Below are positions 1 to 7,688 of a DNA stretch of 54,063 nucleotides, piece after piece (within the stretch, counting starts at the first letter, position 1; each line of letters starts with the position of its first letter). Source of the DNA: Macromonas bipunctata (GTDB taxonomy: Bacteria; Pseudomonadota; Gammaproteobacteria; Burkholderiales; Burkholderiaceae_C); the NCBI RefSeq assembly GCF_002837135.1, contig NZ_NWBQ01000014.1, positions 1 through 54,063 of the forward strand, given 5' to 3'. Made by a program: the position numbers and the translations under genes. The notes under the pieces are model-generated. The model was not told the DNA's origin, made no database searches, and saw only the letters and a program-made list of their open reading frames with translations.

Positions 1-163
1 AGCCCAGCCTGCGGTCCACTTCGGCCAGCAGCATCACCCCGGCATCGCTGGTCATGCTGCCGCCATCGAAGCGGCCCTCGATCTTGCGGCGGCCCAGTCG
101 GCCAAAATCAATCACGCCAACCTCATCGGCAGTTGTTTGCGGTGTACAGTTTGGTTTCGGCAT
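1..163 (-). CDS. IS1380-type transposase, N-terminal part, cut by the window edge
   Basis: The reverse strand encodes 54 residues from an ATG at 163 and runs off the left edge. The stretch FDGGSMTSDAGVMLLAEVDR followed by RLG matches the N-terminal region of IS1380-family DDE transposases, where a beta-strand and the phrase DGG-x-x-TSDAG precede the catalytic core. The catalytic residues lie outside the window, so intactness cannot be judged. The product would move the element by cut-and-paste. It is divergent from the hicB-like gene at 266. The family call rests on this short motif only. Confidence 0.72.
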   Translation of the reverse strand, partial: MPKPNCTPQTTADEVGVIDFGRLGRRKIEGRFDGGSMTSDAGVMLLAEVDRRLG

Positions 164-262
164 TGCCCGTCCTCTCATCCAGATTCGATACCTCGATGTT
201 CGGGCATTTCAAGGGCAATGTCGTCCTCATTTCTACGGGATACGGTGAAATATCCGGGCTAG
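1..262 (-). mobile_element. End of an IS1380-type insertion sequence (outer boundary uncertain)
   Basis: The transposase starts at 163, so the IS terminus must lie in the roughly 100 bases between it and the hicB-like start at 266. The segment GTGAAATATCCGGG at about 245-258 looks like an outer terminal-repeat segment, which would put the IS end only a few bases before the hicB start codon. The other terminus and any target duplication are off the window, so the boundary is an inference. Confidence 0.35.
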
Positions 263-265
263 AGC

Positions 266-688
266 ATGAACTACCCCGCCCGGTTTGAACCCGACGTGAA
301 CGGCGGTTACAGCGTCACATTCCGCGACATCCCCGAAGCCATCACGCAAGGCGATACCTTGGAAGAAGCCCGCCGCGAAGCCGTGGCCGCCCTCGTCACG
401 GCAATGGACTTCTACTTTGAGGACAACCGCAGCGTGCCCACCCCCAGCGCCGCGCAACCCGGCGAAGAACTGGTGGCCATGCCCGTGTCGGTGGCCACCA
501 AAGTCACGCTGCTCAACCTGATGTTGGAACAGCACAAACGCCCGGTGGACTTGGCCCGTGCCATGCACGTCAAACCGCAGGAAGTCACCCGCATCATGAA
601 CCTGCACCACGCCACCAAGATCGACACCTTGGCCAGCGCCTTTGCCGCGCTGGGCAGGCGCTTGCAAGTGCAAGTGGTTGCCACCTGA
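266..688 (+). CDS. hicB: HicB-family antitoxin with C-terminal helix-turn-helix, no hicA partner seen
   Basis: 140 residues. The N-terminal half (about 1-70) is the HicB partial RNase-H-like fold, with the family phrases YPARFEPD, GGYSVTFRDIPEAIT and the run AREAVAALVTAMDFYFED. The C-terminal half (about 85-135) contains LLNLMLEQHKRPVDLARAM and VTRIMNLHHATKIDTL, a Cro/XRE-type DNA-binding domain used for autorepression. HicB normally neutralises the HicA mRNA interferase encoded just upstream. Here positions 164-265 hold no HicA-like coding sequence, only the probable end of the neighbouring IS. It therefore looks like an orphaned antitoxin whose toxin gene was displaced or destroyed. Confidence 0.8.
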   Translation: MNYPARFEPDVNGGYSVTFRDIPEAITQGDTLEEARREAVAALVTAMDFYFEDNRSVPTPSAAQPGEELVAMPVSVATKVTLLNLMLEQHKRPVDLARAMHVKPQEVTRIMNLHHATKIDTLASAFAALGRRLQVQVVAT

Positions 689-731
689 CCCAGAGGCGGT
701 TTTTTGCCAGTTCACCAGAAAGAAAATTGCG

Positions 732-2297
732 TTACAACTGGCGGCTGCGGGCCAGCGGCGGGTTGTTGGCAAAGTAGCGTTTGATGCCACGCAGCAGCGC
801 GTCGGCCAGTTCTTCCTGGTAGGCGGGGTCGTTCAGGCGTTTTTCCTCCTCGGGGTTGCTGATGAAAGCGGTCTCGACCAGCACGCTGGGGATGTCGGGC
901 GCCTTGAGCACCGCAAACCCGGCCTGCTCCACGCGCGGCTTGTGCAGCTTGCCCACGCGCCCCATCTCGCCCAGCATGGCGTGGCCCAGTTTCAGGCTGT
1001 CGTTGATTTGCGCCGTGGTGCTCATGTCGAACAGGATGTGCTGCAGCGCGGCGTCGGTCTCGCGCTGGCGTGCCCGGTTCACGCCGCCCACCAGGTCGGC
1101 CGCGTTCTCGCGCTTGGCCATCCATTGCGCGGTGACGCTGCTGGCGGCGCCGGGGCTGAGGGCGTACACGCTCATGCCTTGCGGTTCGGGCGAGTTGAAG
1201 GCGTCGGCGTGCAGGCTCACGAACAGGTCGGCCTGCACGCGCCGCGCTTTTTCCACCCGCGTGGGCAGCGGCACAAAGAAGTCGGCATCGCGCGTCATGT
1301 ACACCTGTACCGGGTTGCCGTTGATCCTGAGCTTGCTCAGGCGCTGGCGCAGGCGCTGGGCAATCTGCAGCACCACGTGCTTTTCCTGTGTGCCACCGGG
1401 GCCGATGGCGCCGGGATCCTCGCCGCCGTGGCCGGGGTCGAGCGCCACCACGATCAGCCGGTCGGTCTGGCGCGCCGTGGGCCGGGTTTTGCTGGGCGTC
1501 GCCGCGCGGCTGGGGGGCGGTGGCGCGGGCCGCTGGGATGGCACGGGTGGCAGGCTGGCCGGTGTGATGCCGCTGGCCGCTGGCGTGCCGCCAGGGGGGT
1601 GGCGCGGCAGTTCTGGTACCGGGGGCAGTTGCCCCACCGCCGTGACCGCCTGCATGGGCGACAGCACCGCCACACTGGTGGTGGCCGCACGCGCGCTGGC
1701 CACGGCCCGGGCCGGGGCACTGCGGTCTGAGGCCTGCTGGCGTATCAGGTCGCCCAGCGGGTCGGAGGCGGGCAGCATGGGGCTGTTGGGCCCGGCGGCC
1801 AGCACGTTCTCGACGTTCTGCAGCCGCTGCACGATCAGCTCCTGCAGCGGGTCGGGCGTGGGCGCGGCGTGCAGATCCAGCACCAGGCGGTGCTGGTAGC
1901 GTGCCACCGGCGGCAGCTGGAAGATCTGCGGGTCGGTGTGCTGCTTGAGCTCCACCAGCAGCCGCACGCTGCTGTCGGGGTTCTGGGCCACGCGCAGTCG
2001 GGCCACGTTGGGGTCGCTGGCCTGCAGCTGCGCCGTGAGCGTGCGCAGGCTGGGCATGGTGTCCAGGCCTTCGATGTCCAGGGCCAGCCGGGGCGGGTCG
2101 CTGGTGAAGAAGGCGCGCGAGCGCAATGCACGGTCGGACTCAATGGTGACCCGGGTGTAGTCTTTGGACGGCCAGATGCGCACCCCCGTGATACGGGCGG
2201 CGTAAGCCAGCCGTTGTGGCCCCAGCCACAACGAGAACGCACCCGCAGGTGCTACCGATGTCAACCACTGCCGCCGGCTCAAGCCGGCGGGCGTCAT
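732..2297 (-). CDS. amiC: N-acetylmuramoyl-L-alanine amidase AmiC
   Basis: 521 residues, zinc amidase that cuts the peptide off septal peptidoglycan during daughter-cell separation. The N-terminus has SRRQWLTSVAPAG, a twin-arginine export signal, consistent with Tat export known for AmiC. An AMIN targeting domain follows (about 35-140), then a long Pro/Ala-rich linker (about 180-275), then the Amidase_3 domain with ALDPGHGGEDPGA, VSLHADAF and VLVETAFISNPEEE carrying the zinc-binding His/Glu/His and the catalytic Glu. Its start overlaps the tsaE stop by 4 bases, so the two form an operon. The linker is longer than in E. coli AmiC. Confidence 0.93.
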   Translation of the reverse strand: MTPAGLSRRQWLTSVAPAGAFSLWLGPQRLAYAARITGVRIWPSKDYTRVTIESDRALRSRAFFTSDPPRLALDIEGLDTMPSLRTLTAQLQASDPNVARLRVAQNPDSSVRLLVELKQHTDPQIFQLPPVARYQHRLVLDLHAAPTPDPLQELIVQRLQNVENVLAAGPNSPMLPASDPLGDLIRQQASDRSAPARAVASARAATTSVAVLSPMQAVTAVGQLPPVPELPRHPPGGTPAASGITPASLPPVPSQRPAPPPPSRAATPSKTRPTARQTDRLIVVALDPGHGGEDPGAIGPGGTQEKHVVLQIAQRLRQRLSKLRINGNPVQVYMTRDADFFVPLPTRVEKARRVQADLFVSLHADAFNSPEPQGMSVYALSPGAASSVTAQWMAKRENAADLVGGVNRARQRETDAALQHILFDMSTTAQINDSLKLGHAMLGEMGRVGKLHKPRVEQAGFAVLKAPDIPSVLVETAFISNPEEEKRLNDPAYQEELADALLRGIKRYFANNPPLARSRQL

Positions 2298-2800
2298 GGC
2301 AGTGCGGCCTGCAACAGTTGTTGGCCGGTGGCGGTCTGGGCGCTGAGGGTGATTTGGCGTTGTTCGTTGTTCATGACCGTGAGCGTGAGGTTGATATCAG
2401 GGGTGGGCAAAACCCCTTGCGCCTGCTCGGGCCATTCAACGAGTTTCAGGCCCGGGTCTGCAAAGAGTTCCCGCAAGCCTGCATCCTCCCACTCACGTGG
2501 ATCGTTGAAGCGGTAAAAATCAAGGTGAAAAATGGCCAATCCTTGCGACCATTGCGCGCTGGGCGGCGCTTGGTGCGGCTCCACCACCGCGTAGCTGGGG
2601 CTTTTGATGCGTCCGGTGACCCCCAACGCCCGCAGCAGGTGGCGCACAAATGTGGTCTTGCCCGCGCCCACGTCGCCTTGCAGCGTGATGGTGGCGTGCC
2701 CCAATGCCGGGCTGCGCGCCAGCCGCTGCGCCAGGGCCTGGGTGTCGGCCTCGGTGTGGGCGGTTTCTACAATGTGGTGCAAATGTTCGATGCTGTTCAC
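2294..2800 (-). CDS. tsaE: tRNA threonylcarbamoyladenosine biosynthesis ATPase TsaE
   Basis: 168 residues from a GTG start at 2800. The Walker A motif GDVGAGKTT is at about residue 41-49, followed by IKSPSYAVVE and the HLDFYRF and EWPEQ motifs that define TsaE, the ATPase that supports TsaB/TsaD in making t6A37 of ANN-decoding tRNAs. The reading frame extends far upstream, but that extension is antisense to queG and lacks family similarity, so the GTG just before the conserved region is preferred. The 5' end overlaps the divergent queG start by 18 bases. Stop overlaps amiC by 4 bases. Confidence 0.9.
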   Translation of the reverse strand: MNSIEHLHHIVETAHTEADTQALAQRLARSPALGHATITLQGDVGAGKTTFVRHLLRALGVTGRIKSPSYAVVEPHQAPPSAQWSQGLAIFHLDFYRFNDPREWEDAGLRELFADPGLKLVEWPEQAQGVLPTPDINLTLTVMNNEQRQITLSAQTATGQQLLQAALP

Positions 2801-3880
2801 TTTGTTTCGCAACTTCAAGCGTGGGGCCGTGCCCTGGGGTTTGCCCAGATCGGCGTGGCGGGGGTGGATTTGTCCAGCGCCGAGCCGGGCCTGCTGGCCT
2901 GGCTGGCCGAGGGCCGCCACGGCGACATGCACTACATGGCCAGCCATGGGCTCAAGCGCGCGCGTCCGGCGGAGCTGGTGCCGGGCACGCTCAGCGTCAT
3001 CACGGCGCGCATGGATTATCTGCCAGCCGCCACCCCGGCGGACTGGCAGGCCGTTGAATGGCAACGCCTGCAACGCCCGCACGAGGCGGCGGTGTCGCTC
3101 TACGCCCGGGGACGGGACTACCACAAGGTGCTGCGCCAGCGCCTGCAAAAACTGGCCGACCAGATGGCCAGCGCGCTGGGGCCGTTCGGGTACCGCGTCT
3201 TTACCGACTCGGCCCCGGTGCTGGAAGCCGAACTGGCCAGCCGCAGCGGCCAGGGCTGGCGTGGCAAGCACACGCTGGTGCTCAACCGCGAGGGCGGCTC
3301 CATGTTCTTTTTGGGCGAAATTCTGGTGGACGTGGCTTTGCCCGCCACGCCCGCCACCAGTGGGCATTGTGGCCAGTGCCAAGCTTGCATCAGCGCCTGC
3401 CCGACCGGGGCCATCACCGCGCCTTACCAACTGGACGCGCGGCGCTGCATCTCGTACCTGACGATCGAGCACGCCGGGCCCATCCCCGAGGCCATGCGCC
3501 CGCTGCTGGGCAACCGCATCTACGGTTGCGACGACTGCCAGCTCATCTGCCCATGGAACAAATTTGCCCAGCGCAGCACCTTGCCCGACTTTGAAGCCCG
3601 TCCCGTCTGGCAGCGTCCCACGCTGGTGCAACTGTTGGCGTGGAGCGAGGACGAATTTTTGCGCCACACCGAAGGCAGCCCGATCCGGCGCATTGGCCAC
3701 GAACGCTGGCTGCGCAACCTGGCGGTGGCGTTGGGCAACGCCTTGCGCCAGCCGTCGGCCACGGCCACCGAGCGCCAGCACTGGCAAGCCGCGTTGCAGG
3801 CGCGCGCCGAGCACCCCAGCGCGCTGGTGCGCGAGCACGTGCGCTGGGCCTTGCAAAGCGCCGATGCCGTCCCCACGTGA
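2783..3880 (+). CDS. queG: Epoxyqueuosine reductase QueG
   Basis: 365 residues. This cobalamin and iron-sulfur enzyme performs the last step of queuosine synthesis, reducing epoxyqueuosine in tRNA. Two ferredoxin-like [4Fe-4S] motifs are visible: CGQCQACISACPTGAI at about residue 196 and CDDCQLICPWN at about residue 250. The N-terminal part has FAQIGVAG, LLAWLAEGRHGDMHYM and the YARGRDYHKVLRQRL motif typical of the family. The ATG at 2783 starts the conserved region (FDAVHFVSQLQAWGRALGF). The start lies inside the 5' end of tsaE on the other strand, so both genes share a tiny overlapping promoter and start region. Confidence 0.94.
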   Translation: MFDAVHFVSQLQAWGRALGFAQIGVAGVDLSSAEPGLLAWLAEGRHGDMHYMASHGLKRARPAELVPGTLSVITARMDYLPAATPADWQAVEWQRLQRPHEAAVSLYARGRDYHKVLRQRLQKLADQMASALGPFGYRVFTDSAPVLEAELASRSGQGWRGKHTLVLNREGGSMFFLGEILVDVALPATPATSGHCGQCQACISACPTGAITAPYQLDARRCISYLTIEHAGPIPEAMRPLLGNRIYGCDDCQLICPWNKFAQRSTLPDFEARPVWQRPTLVQLLAWSEDEFLRHTEGSPIRRIGHERWLRNLAVALGNALRQPSATATERQHWQAALQARAEHPSALVREHVRWALQSADAVPT

Positions 3881-4006
3881 GGCCGTTGCGTCCGCCTGAA
3901 AAAAACCGCGTCAAAGCTGCAATCCTGCGAGCGGACGGCCCAAAAACCGTGACAAAATAGCGTCTTTTCGCGTTTCCGGCCCCTTATTGGCCCCTTATTG
4001 ATTGTT

Positions 4007-5134
4007 ATGAAAACCAAATTTCACCTTACCAAGCGCACCAATTCCCGCTTTTCGTCCGCTTCCGCCGCTGTCGGGGGCCCTGCCTCGCAGGCCATGGCGC
4101 TGGTGGATGAACGCTTTCTGGGCTGGCTCGCCACCCAGCACAGCACCCAGAACCCGCTGGCGCTGCAGCGCACCGCACTGGCCCCGGTGATGGCCCACTT
4201 GCTGCGCGCGGCGGGCTTTGAGCTGCCGCTGCAGCGCACCTACCTCTTCAGCGACACCGCCCCGACCCAGCTGCTCGACGACATGGTGCTGCGCACCGTG
4301 CCCCAGCACAGCGCCGACGGCGGCCTGGGCCTGGTGCGTGCCATGGGCCTGGAGCTGACACAGCTGGCGCAGCGCGGCGCCTGTGGCGTGGTGCTGCTGG
4401 TGAGCGACGACGAGCGCCTGATCCCCTACATCGACGAAGCGCAGTGGCGTGGCCTGAAGGTGGTGCTGGTCAGCGACGAGAACTCGCTGGACGTGCCCAA
4501 GCTGATGGGCGAAGACCCGAGCTGGGCGCGCCTGCTGCTGCAGGCCGACCGCCGCGTCGCCATCAACGACGTGGCCTGGACGGCCCTGACCGTGCCCGGT
4601 GCGGCGCTGCCGGTGGTGCGTCAGACGCCGTCCTCGTCCTACACCTTGCGCGACCGCGACCGCGACCACGAGCCGCAGCACAACCACCACCATCACCAGC
4701 GCGACGAGGAGTCGGCGTTTGACGGCGCATCCCCGCGCTACGCCAGCGCCCCGGCCAACCCCGACGAGGTGCCCGGCGACGAATGGCGCGCCCAAGTGCA
4801 ACGCGCCATCCACGACTGGTGGGCCGACGAGACCCCGCACGCGCGCCTGGACTTGTACGAGGAAATGCAGCGCAGCCAGGGCGTGCCGCCCGAAACCGAC
4901 CGCCACCTGCTGCTGCGTGTGCGCCGCGAGCTGCTGCGCACCCTGACGTTCCAGGAAAAGAAAGTGATGCGCGAGATGATCCGTGCCGTGGTGCTGGCGC
5001 AGCCGCCGGTGCTGGACGACGCGCCGCCGCGCCACCCGGCCCCCGAGCTGGCCACCCACGCCGCCGATACCGGCCCAGCCCACGGCACCGACCCCGCCGC
5101 CGAGGCCGCGCTGTCGCTGCCCGCAGCCGCCTAA
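4007..5134 (+). CDS. NYN-domain-like protein with His-rich linker, function unknown
   Basis: 375 residues from ATG 4007 (an in-frame TTG at 3998 is less likely). Residues about 25-200 resemble the PIN-like NYN (LabA/DUF88) fold seen in betaproteobacterial homologues: VDERFLGWLA, then LLVSDDERLIPYIDEAQ, VVLVSDEN and LLLQADRRVA. The usual acidic N-terminal strand of NYN nucleases (VDGDN-like) is not obvious, so ribonuclease activity is doubtful. A linker at about 210-225 is rich in Arg, Asp and His, including HNHHHHQRDEE, and the C-terminal third is acidic and helical. It precedes the methyltransferase gene by 39 bases and may be cotranscribed with it and rnhA. Confidence 0.6.
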   Translation: MKTKFHLTKRTNSRFSSASAAVGGPASQAMALVDERFLGWLATQHSTQNPLALQRTALAPVMAHLLRAAGFELPLQRTYLFSDTAPTQLLDDMVLRTVPQHSADGGLGLVRAMGLELTQLAQRGACGVVLLVSDDERLIPYIDEAQWRGLKVVLVSDENSLDVPKLMGEDPSWARLLLQADRRVAINDVAWTALTVPGAALPVVRQTPSSSYTLRDRDRDHEPQHNHHHHQRDEESAFDGASPRYASAPANPDEVPGDEWRAQVQRAIHDWWADETPHARLDLYEEMQRSQGVPPETDRHLLLRVRRELLRTLTFQEKKVMREMIRAVVLAQPPVLDDAPPRHPAPELATHAADTGPAHGTDPAAEAALSLPAAA

Positions 5135-5173
5135 ACGCCCACGCCACCGCATGGAGGCCACCGGAGCCCGTCC

Positions 5174-6058
5174 GTGACCGCTGCCCCGCCCGTGGCGCCC
5201 ATGCTGCGGCGCGATCTGGCGGCCTGGTGGGCCTCGCCACCCGGGCGCTACCTGTTGCAATGGGAGCAACAGCGCTTTGACGCGGCGGTGGCCAACCTGT
5301 TTGGCTACCACGCGCTGCAGCTGGGCCTGCCAGAGCTGGATGCGCTGGCCACCAACCGCATGCCGCACCGCTGGCTGGCGCTGCCCGAGCCCCTGGCCGC
5401 CCAGCCCGCACCCGATACCGCCCCACTGCCCGCTGCACTTGCCGCCTCCGCTGGGTTCGAGCGCCCCGTTGCCCTCATCACCCACGCGGCGGCGCTGCCG
5501 TTTGCGGCCCAGAGCCTGGACCTGGTGCTGCTGCCGCACACGCTCGAACTCAGCGCCGACCCGCACGCCGTGCTGCGCGAAGTGGAGCGCGTGCTGGTGC
5601 CCGAAGGCCGCGTGGTGATTGCCGGGCTCAATCCGGCCAGCCTGTGGGGCCTGCGCCAGTGCGCGGGCCAGTGGGCCGAACGCTGGGGCCTGACGCCACC
5701 CGCATCCGACCACCTGTTTGTGCCCGAGACCGGCGACTGGATTGCGCCGTGGCGCCTGCGCGACTGGCTGCGGCTGCTGGGCCTGGAGATCGAATCGACC
5801 CAGACCGGCGCCTACCGCTGGCCCGCCCACACGGCCCACTGGCTGGAGCGTGGCGCCTGGCTCGACCAGTGCGGGCCGCGCCTGTGGCGCGTGCTGGGCG
5901 CGGCGTACTTTGTGGTGGCCGTCAAGCGCGTGCGCGGCATGCACCTGCTGGGGCCGGCCTGGAAGCCACGCCGCGCGCTGGGGCCGCTGCCGGTGGCGGT
6001 GGCGCGCCACACCTCGCCCCGCACGCCTGAAGCCTCCCAGAAAACACCTTCCGAATAA
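5174..6058 (+). CDS. SAM-dependent methyltransferase-like protein
   Basis: 294 residues from a GTG start. Residues about 95-160 hold a Methyltransf_11-type segment: ALPFAAQSLDLVLLPHTLELS, then AVLREVERVLVPEGRVVIAGLNPASLW, which is the motif II/III region of class I methyltransferases. The glycine-rich SAM loop (motif I) is not recognisable, so catalytic competence is open. In related genomes a similar gene lies next to gloB and rnhA, and here rnhA follows after 12 bases. The substrate is unknown. Confidence 0.7.
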   Translation: MTAAPPVAPMLRRDLAAWWASPPGRYLLQWEQQRFDAAVANLFGYHALQLGLPELDALATNRMPHRWLALPEPLAAQPAPDTAPLPAALAASAGFERPVALITHAAALPFAAQSLDLVLLPHTLELSADPHAVLREVERVLVPEGRVVIAGLNPASLWGLRQCAGQWAERWGLTPPASDHLFVPETGDWIAPWRLRDWLRLLGLEIESTQTGAYRWPAHTAHWLERGAWLDQCGPRLWRVLGAAYFVVAVKRVRGMHLLGPAWKPRRALGPLPVAVARHTSPRTPEASQKTPSE

Positions 6059-6070
6059 ACCGTTTCCTCC

Positions 6071-6532
6071 ATGAACCACGTCACCATCTACACCGACGGC
6101 GCCTGCAAGGGCAACCCTGGCCCTGGCGGCTGGGGCGTGTGGCTCAAGTCGGGCCCCGCCGAAAAAGAACTCTGTGGCGGCGAGCCCCACACCACCAACA
6201 ACCGCATGGAGCTGCTGGCCGTGATCGAGGCCCTGACCGCGCTCAAGCGCCCCTGCCACGTCAACCTGCACCTGGACAGCCAGTACGTGCGCAAGGGCAT
6301 CACCGAATGGTTGAAAGGCTGGAAAGCCAAGGGCTGGAAAACCGCCAGCAACCAGCCGGTCAAAAACGTGGACTTGTGGCAGCGCCTCGATGAGCTGGTG
6401 CAGCACGGCGGCCACGACATCCGCTGGCACTGGGTCAAGGGCCACGCGGGCGATCCGGGCAACGAACGCGCCGACGCACTCGCCAACCGGGGCGTGCCGC
6501 AACGCGCGGGCGTGCAAAGCACAACGGTATAG
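6071..6532 (+). CDS. rnhA: Ribonuclease HI
   Basis: 153 residues, full length for the family. It hydrolyses RNA in RNA-DNA hybrids (R-loops, Okazaki primers) in the cytoplasm. The four carboxylates of the active site are in [16 protein letters not shown] (Asp10 type), [13 protein letters not shown] (Glu48 type), [10 protein letters not shown] (Asp70 type) and [10 protein letters not shown] (Asp134 type), and the His of [12 protein letters not shown] is present. It ends 7 bases before the efflux adaptor start, although those genes are functionally unrelated. Confidence 0.97.
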   Translation: MNHVTIYTDGACKGNPGPGGWGVWLKSGPAEKELCGGEPHTTNNRMELLAVIEALTALKRPCHVNLHLDSQYVRKGITEWLKGWKAKGWKTASNQPVKNVDLWQRLDELVQHGGHDIRWHWVKGHAGDPGNERADALANRGVPQRAGVQSTTV

Positions 6533-6539
6533 GACATTG

Positions 6540-7688
6540 ATGCAACGATCCACCCTGTTCAAAGGCGCTGGCGTGGTGGCGGCGCTGGCACTGGCGACCG
6601 TCCTGGCGTGGTGGCTGCAACGCGGCCCCGCCACCGGCACACCCACGGCCCAGCCCGGCGCTGCCGCTTCATCCCCGGCGGCACCTGCCGCATCGGGCCG
6701 TCCCCCTTCTGGGCCGCCCAGCGTGGAAGTGGTGCGCGTGCAACCCACCCGCTTGGTGGAAGAAGCCACCGCTGTGGGCACGTTGCGCTCGCGCCAAAGC
6801 GTGATGCTGCGCCCCGAAGTGGGGGGGCGTGTGGTGCAAATCGCGTTTGCCGATGGTGCCACGGTGCGCTGGGGCCAGTTGCTGCTGCGCTTGGACGACA
6901 CCCTGCAACAGGCCGAACTGAGCCAGACGCAGGCCCAGTTGTTGGTGGCGCGTGCCAACCACCAGCGCAACCAGGAGCTGGTGGCGCAAAACTTCATTGC
7001 CCGCCGCGTGCTGGACGAAAGCCAGGCCGCCTTGCAGGTAGCCCAAGCGCAAGTGCAATTGGCCCAAGCGCGGCTGGCGCGCATGCAAGTGGTGGCCCCG
7101 TTCGATGGTGTGGTTGGCATCCGCCGTGTGCATCCGGGCGATTACGTCAAGGACGGTGCCGACCTGGTGCAACTCGAAGACACCTCCGCGTTCTGGGTCG
7201 ATTTTCGGCTGCCGGAACGCCACCAGGCCCGCGTGGCCATCGGGCAGCCCGTGCAACTGACGCTGGACGCCCTGCCGGGCGTGTCCCTCAGCGCCAAGGT
7301 GCAGGCGCTCGATCCGCTGCTGGAGGCCGATGGCCGCGCCCTGCGCGTGCAGGCGGTGTTGCCCGCTGCCAAAGGCGTGGCACTCAAACCCGGCTTGTTT
7401 GCCCGTGTGACGTTGGTGTTGTCCACCGACGACGCGGCGCTGATGGTGCCTGAAGCCGCCATCGTGCCACAAGGCAGCCGCCAAACGCTGTTCACCGTGG
7501 CGGATGGCGTGGCCCGCCGGGTGGAAGTCCAGTTGGGCCTGCGCCGCAACGGCCACGTGCAGGTGTTGAGCGGCTTGCCCGCCGCCGGGGCGGCGGTGGT
7601 GGTGGCTGGGCAGCAGCGCCTGCAAAGGGGTGGCCCAGACGGCATCCCGGTGCGGGTGGTGGATTTGGCAGCTCCTGAGGCCCGCTGA
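6540..7688 (+). CDS. RND efflux periplasmic adaptor (membrane fusion protein)
   Basis: 382 residues. An N-terminal membrane anchor (about 8-27, GAGVVAALALATVLAWWL) is followed by a Pro/Ala-rich stretch and a typical adaptor: lipoyl halves RPEVGGRVVQIAFADGATV and VVAPFDGVVGIRRVHPGDYV flanking an alpha-hairpin (about 125-175) rich in Gln and Ala, then beta-barrel and membrane-proximal domains. It would link the RND pump to an outer-membrane TolC-type channel. Its stop shares one base with the pump start (TGATG), showing translational coupling. No TolC gene or adjacent regulator is present. Confidence 0.9.
   Translation: MQRSTLFKGAGVVAALALATVLAWWLQRGPATGTPTAQPGAAASSPAAPAASGRPPSGPPSVEVVRVQPTRLVEEATAVGTLRSRQSVMLRPEVGGRVVQIAFADGATVRWGQLLLRLDDTLQQAELSQTQAQLLVARANHQRNQELVAQNFIARRVLDESQAALQVAQAQVQLAQARLARMQVVAPFDGVVGIRRVHPGDYVKDGADLVQLEDTSAFWVDFRLPERHQARVAIGQPVQLTLDALPGVSLSAKVQALDPLLEADGRALRVQAVLPAAKGVALKPGLFARVTLVLSTDDAALMVPEAAIVPQGSRQTLFTVADGVARRVEVQLGLRRNGHVQVLSGLPAAGAAVVVAGQQRLQRGGPDGIPVRVVDLAAPEAR

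Noticed and set aside
3980-4000. Short tandem repeat of CCCCTTATTGG before the NYN-like gene
   Set aside because: Only two copies of about eleven bases; no hairpin, operator symmetry or promoter match that would support a function.
3995-7120. 1041-codon open frame on the minus strand
   Set aside because: It is antisense to the NYN, methyltransferase, rnhA and adaptor genes, has low-complexity His/Gln/Gly/Ala composition and no domain; long antisense frames are expected at this GC content.
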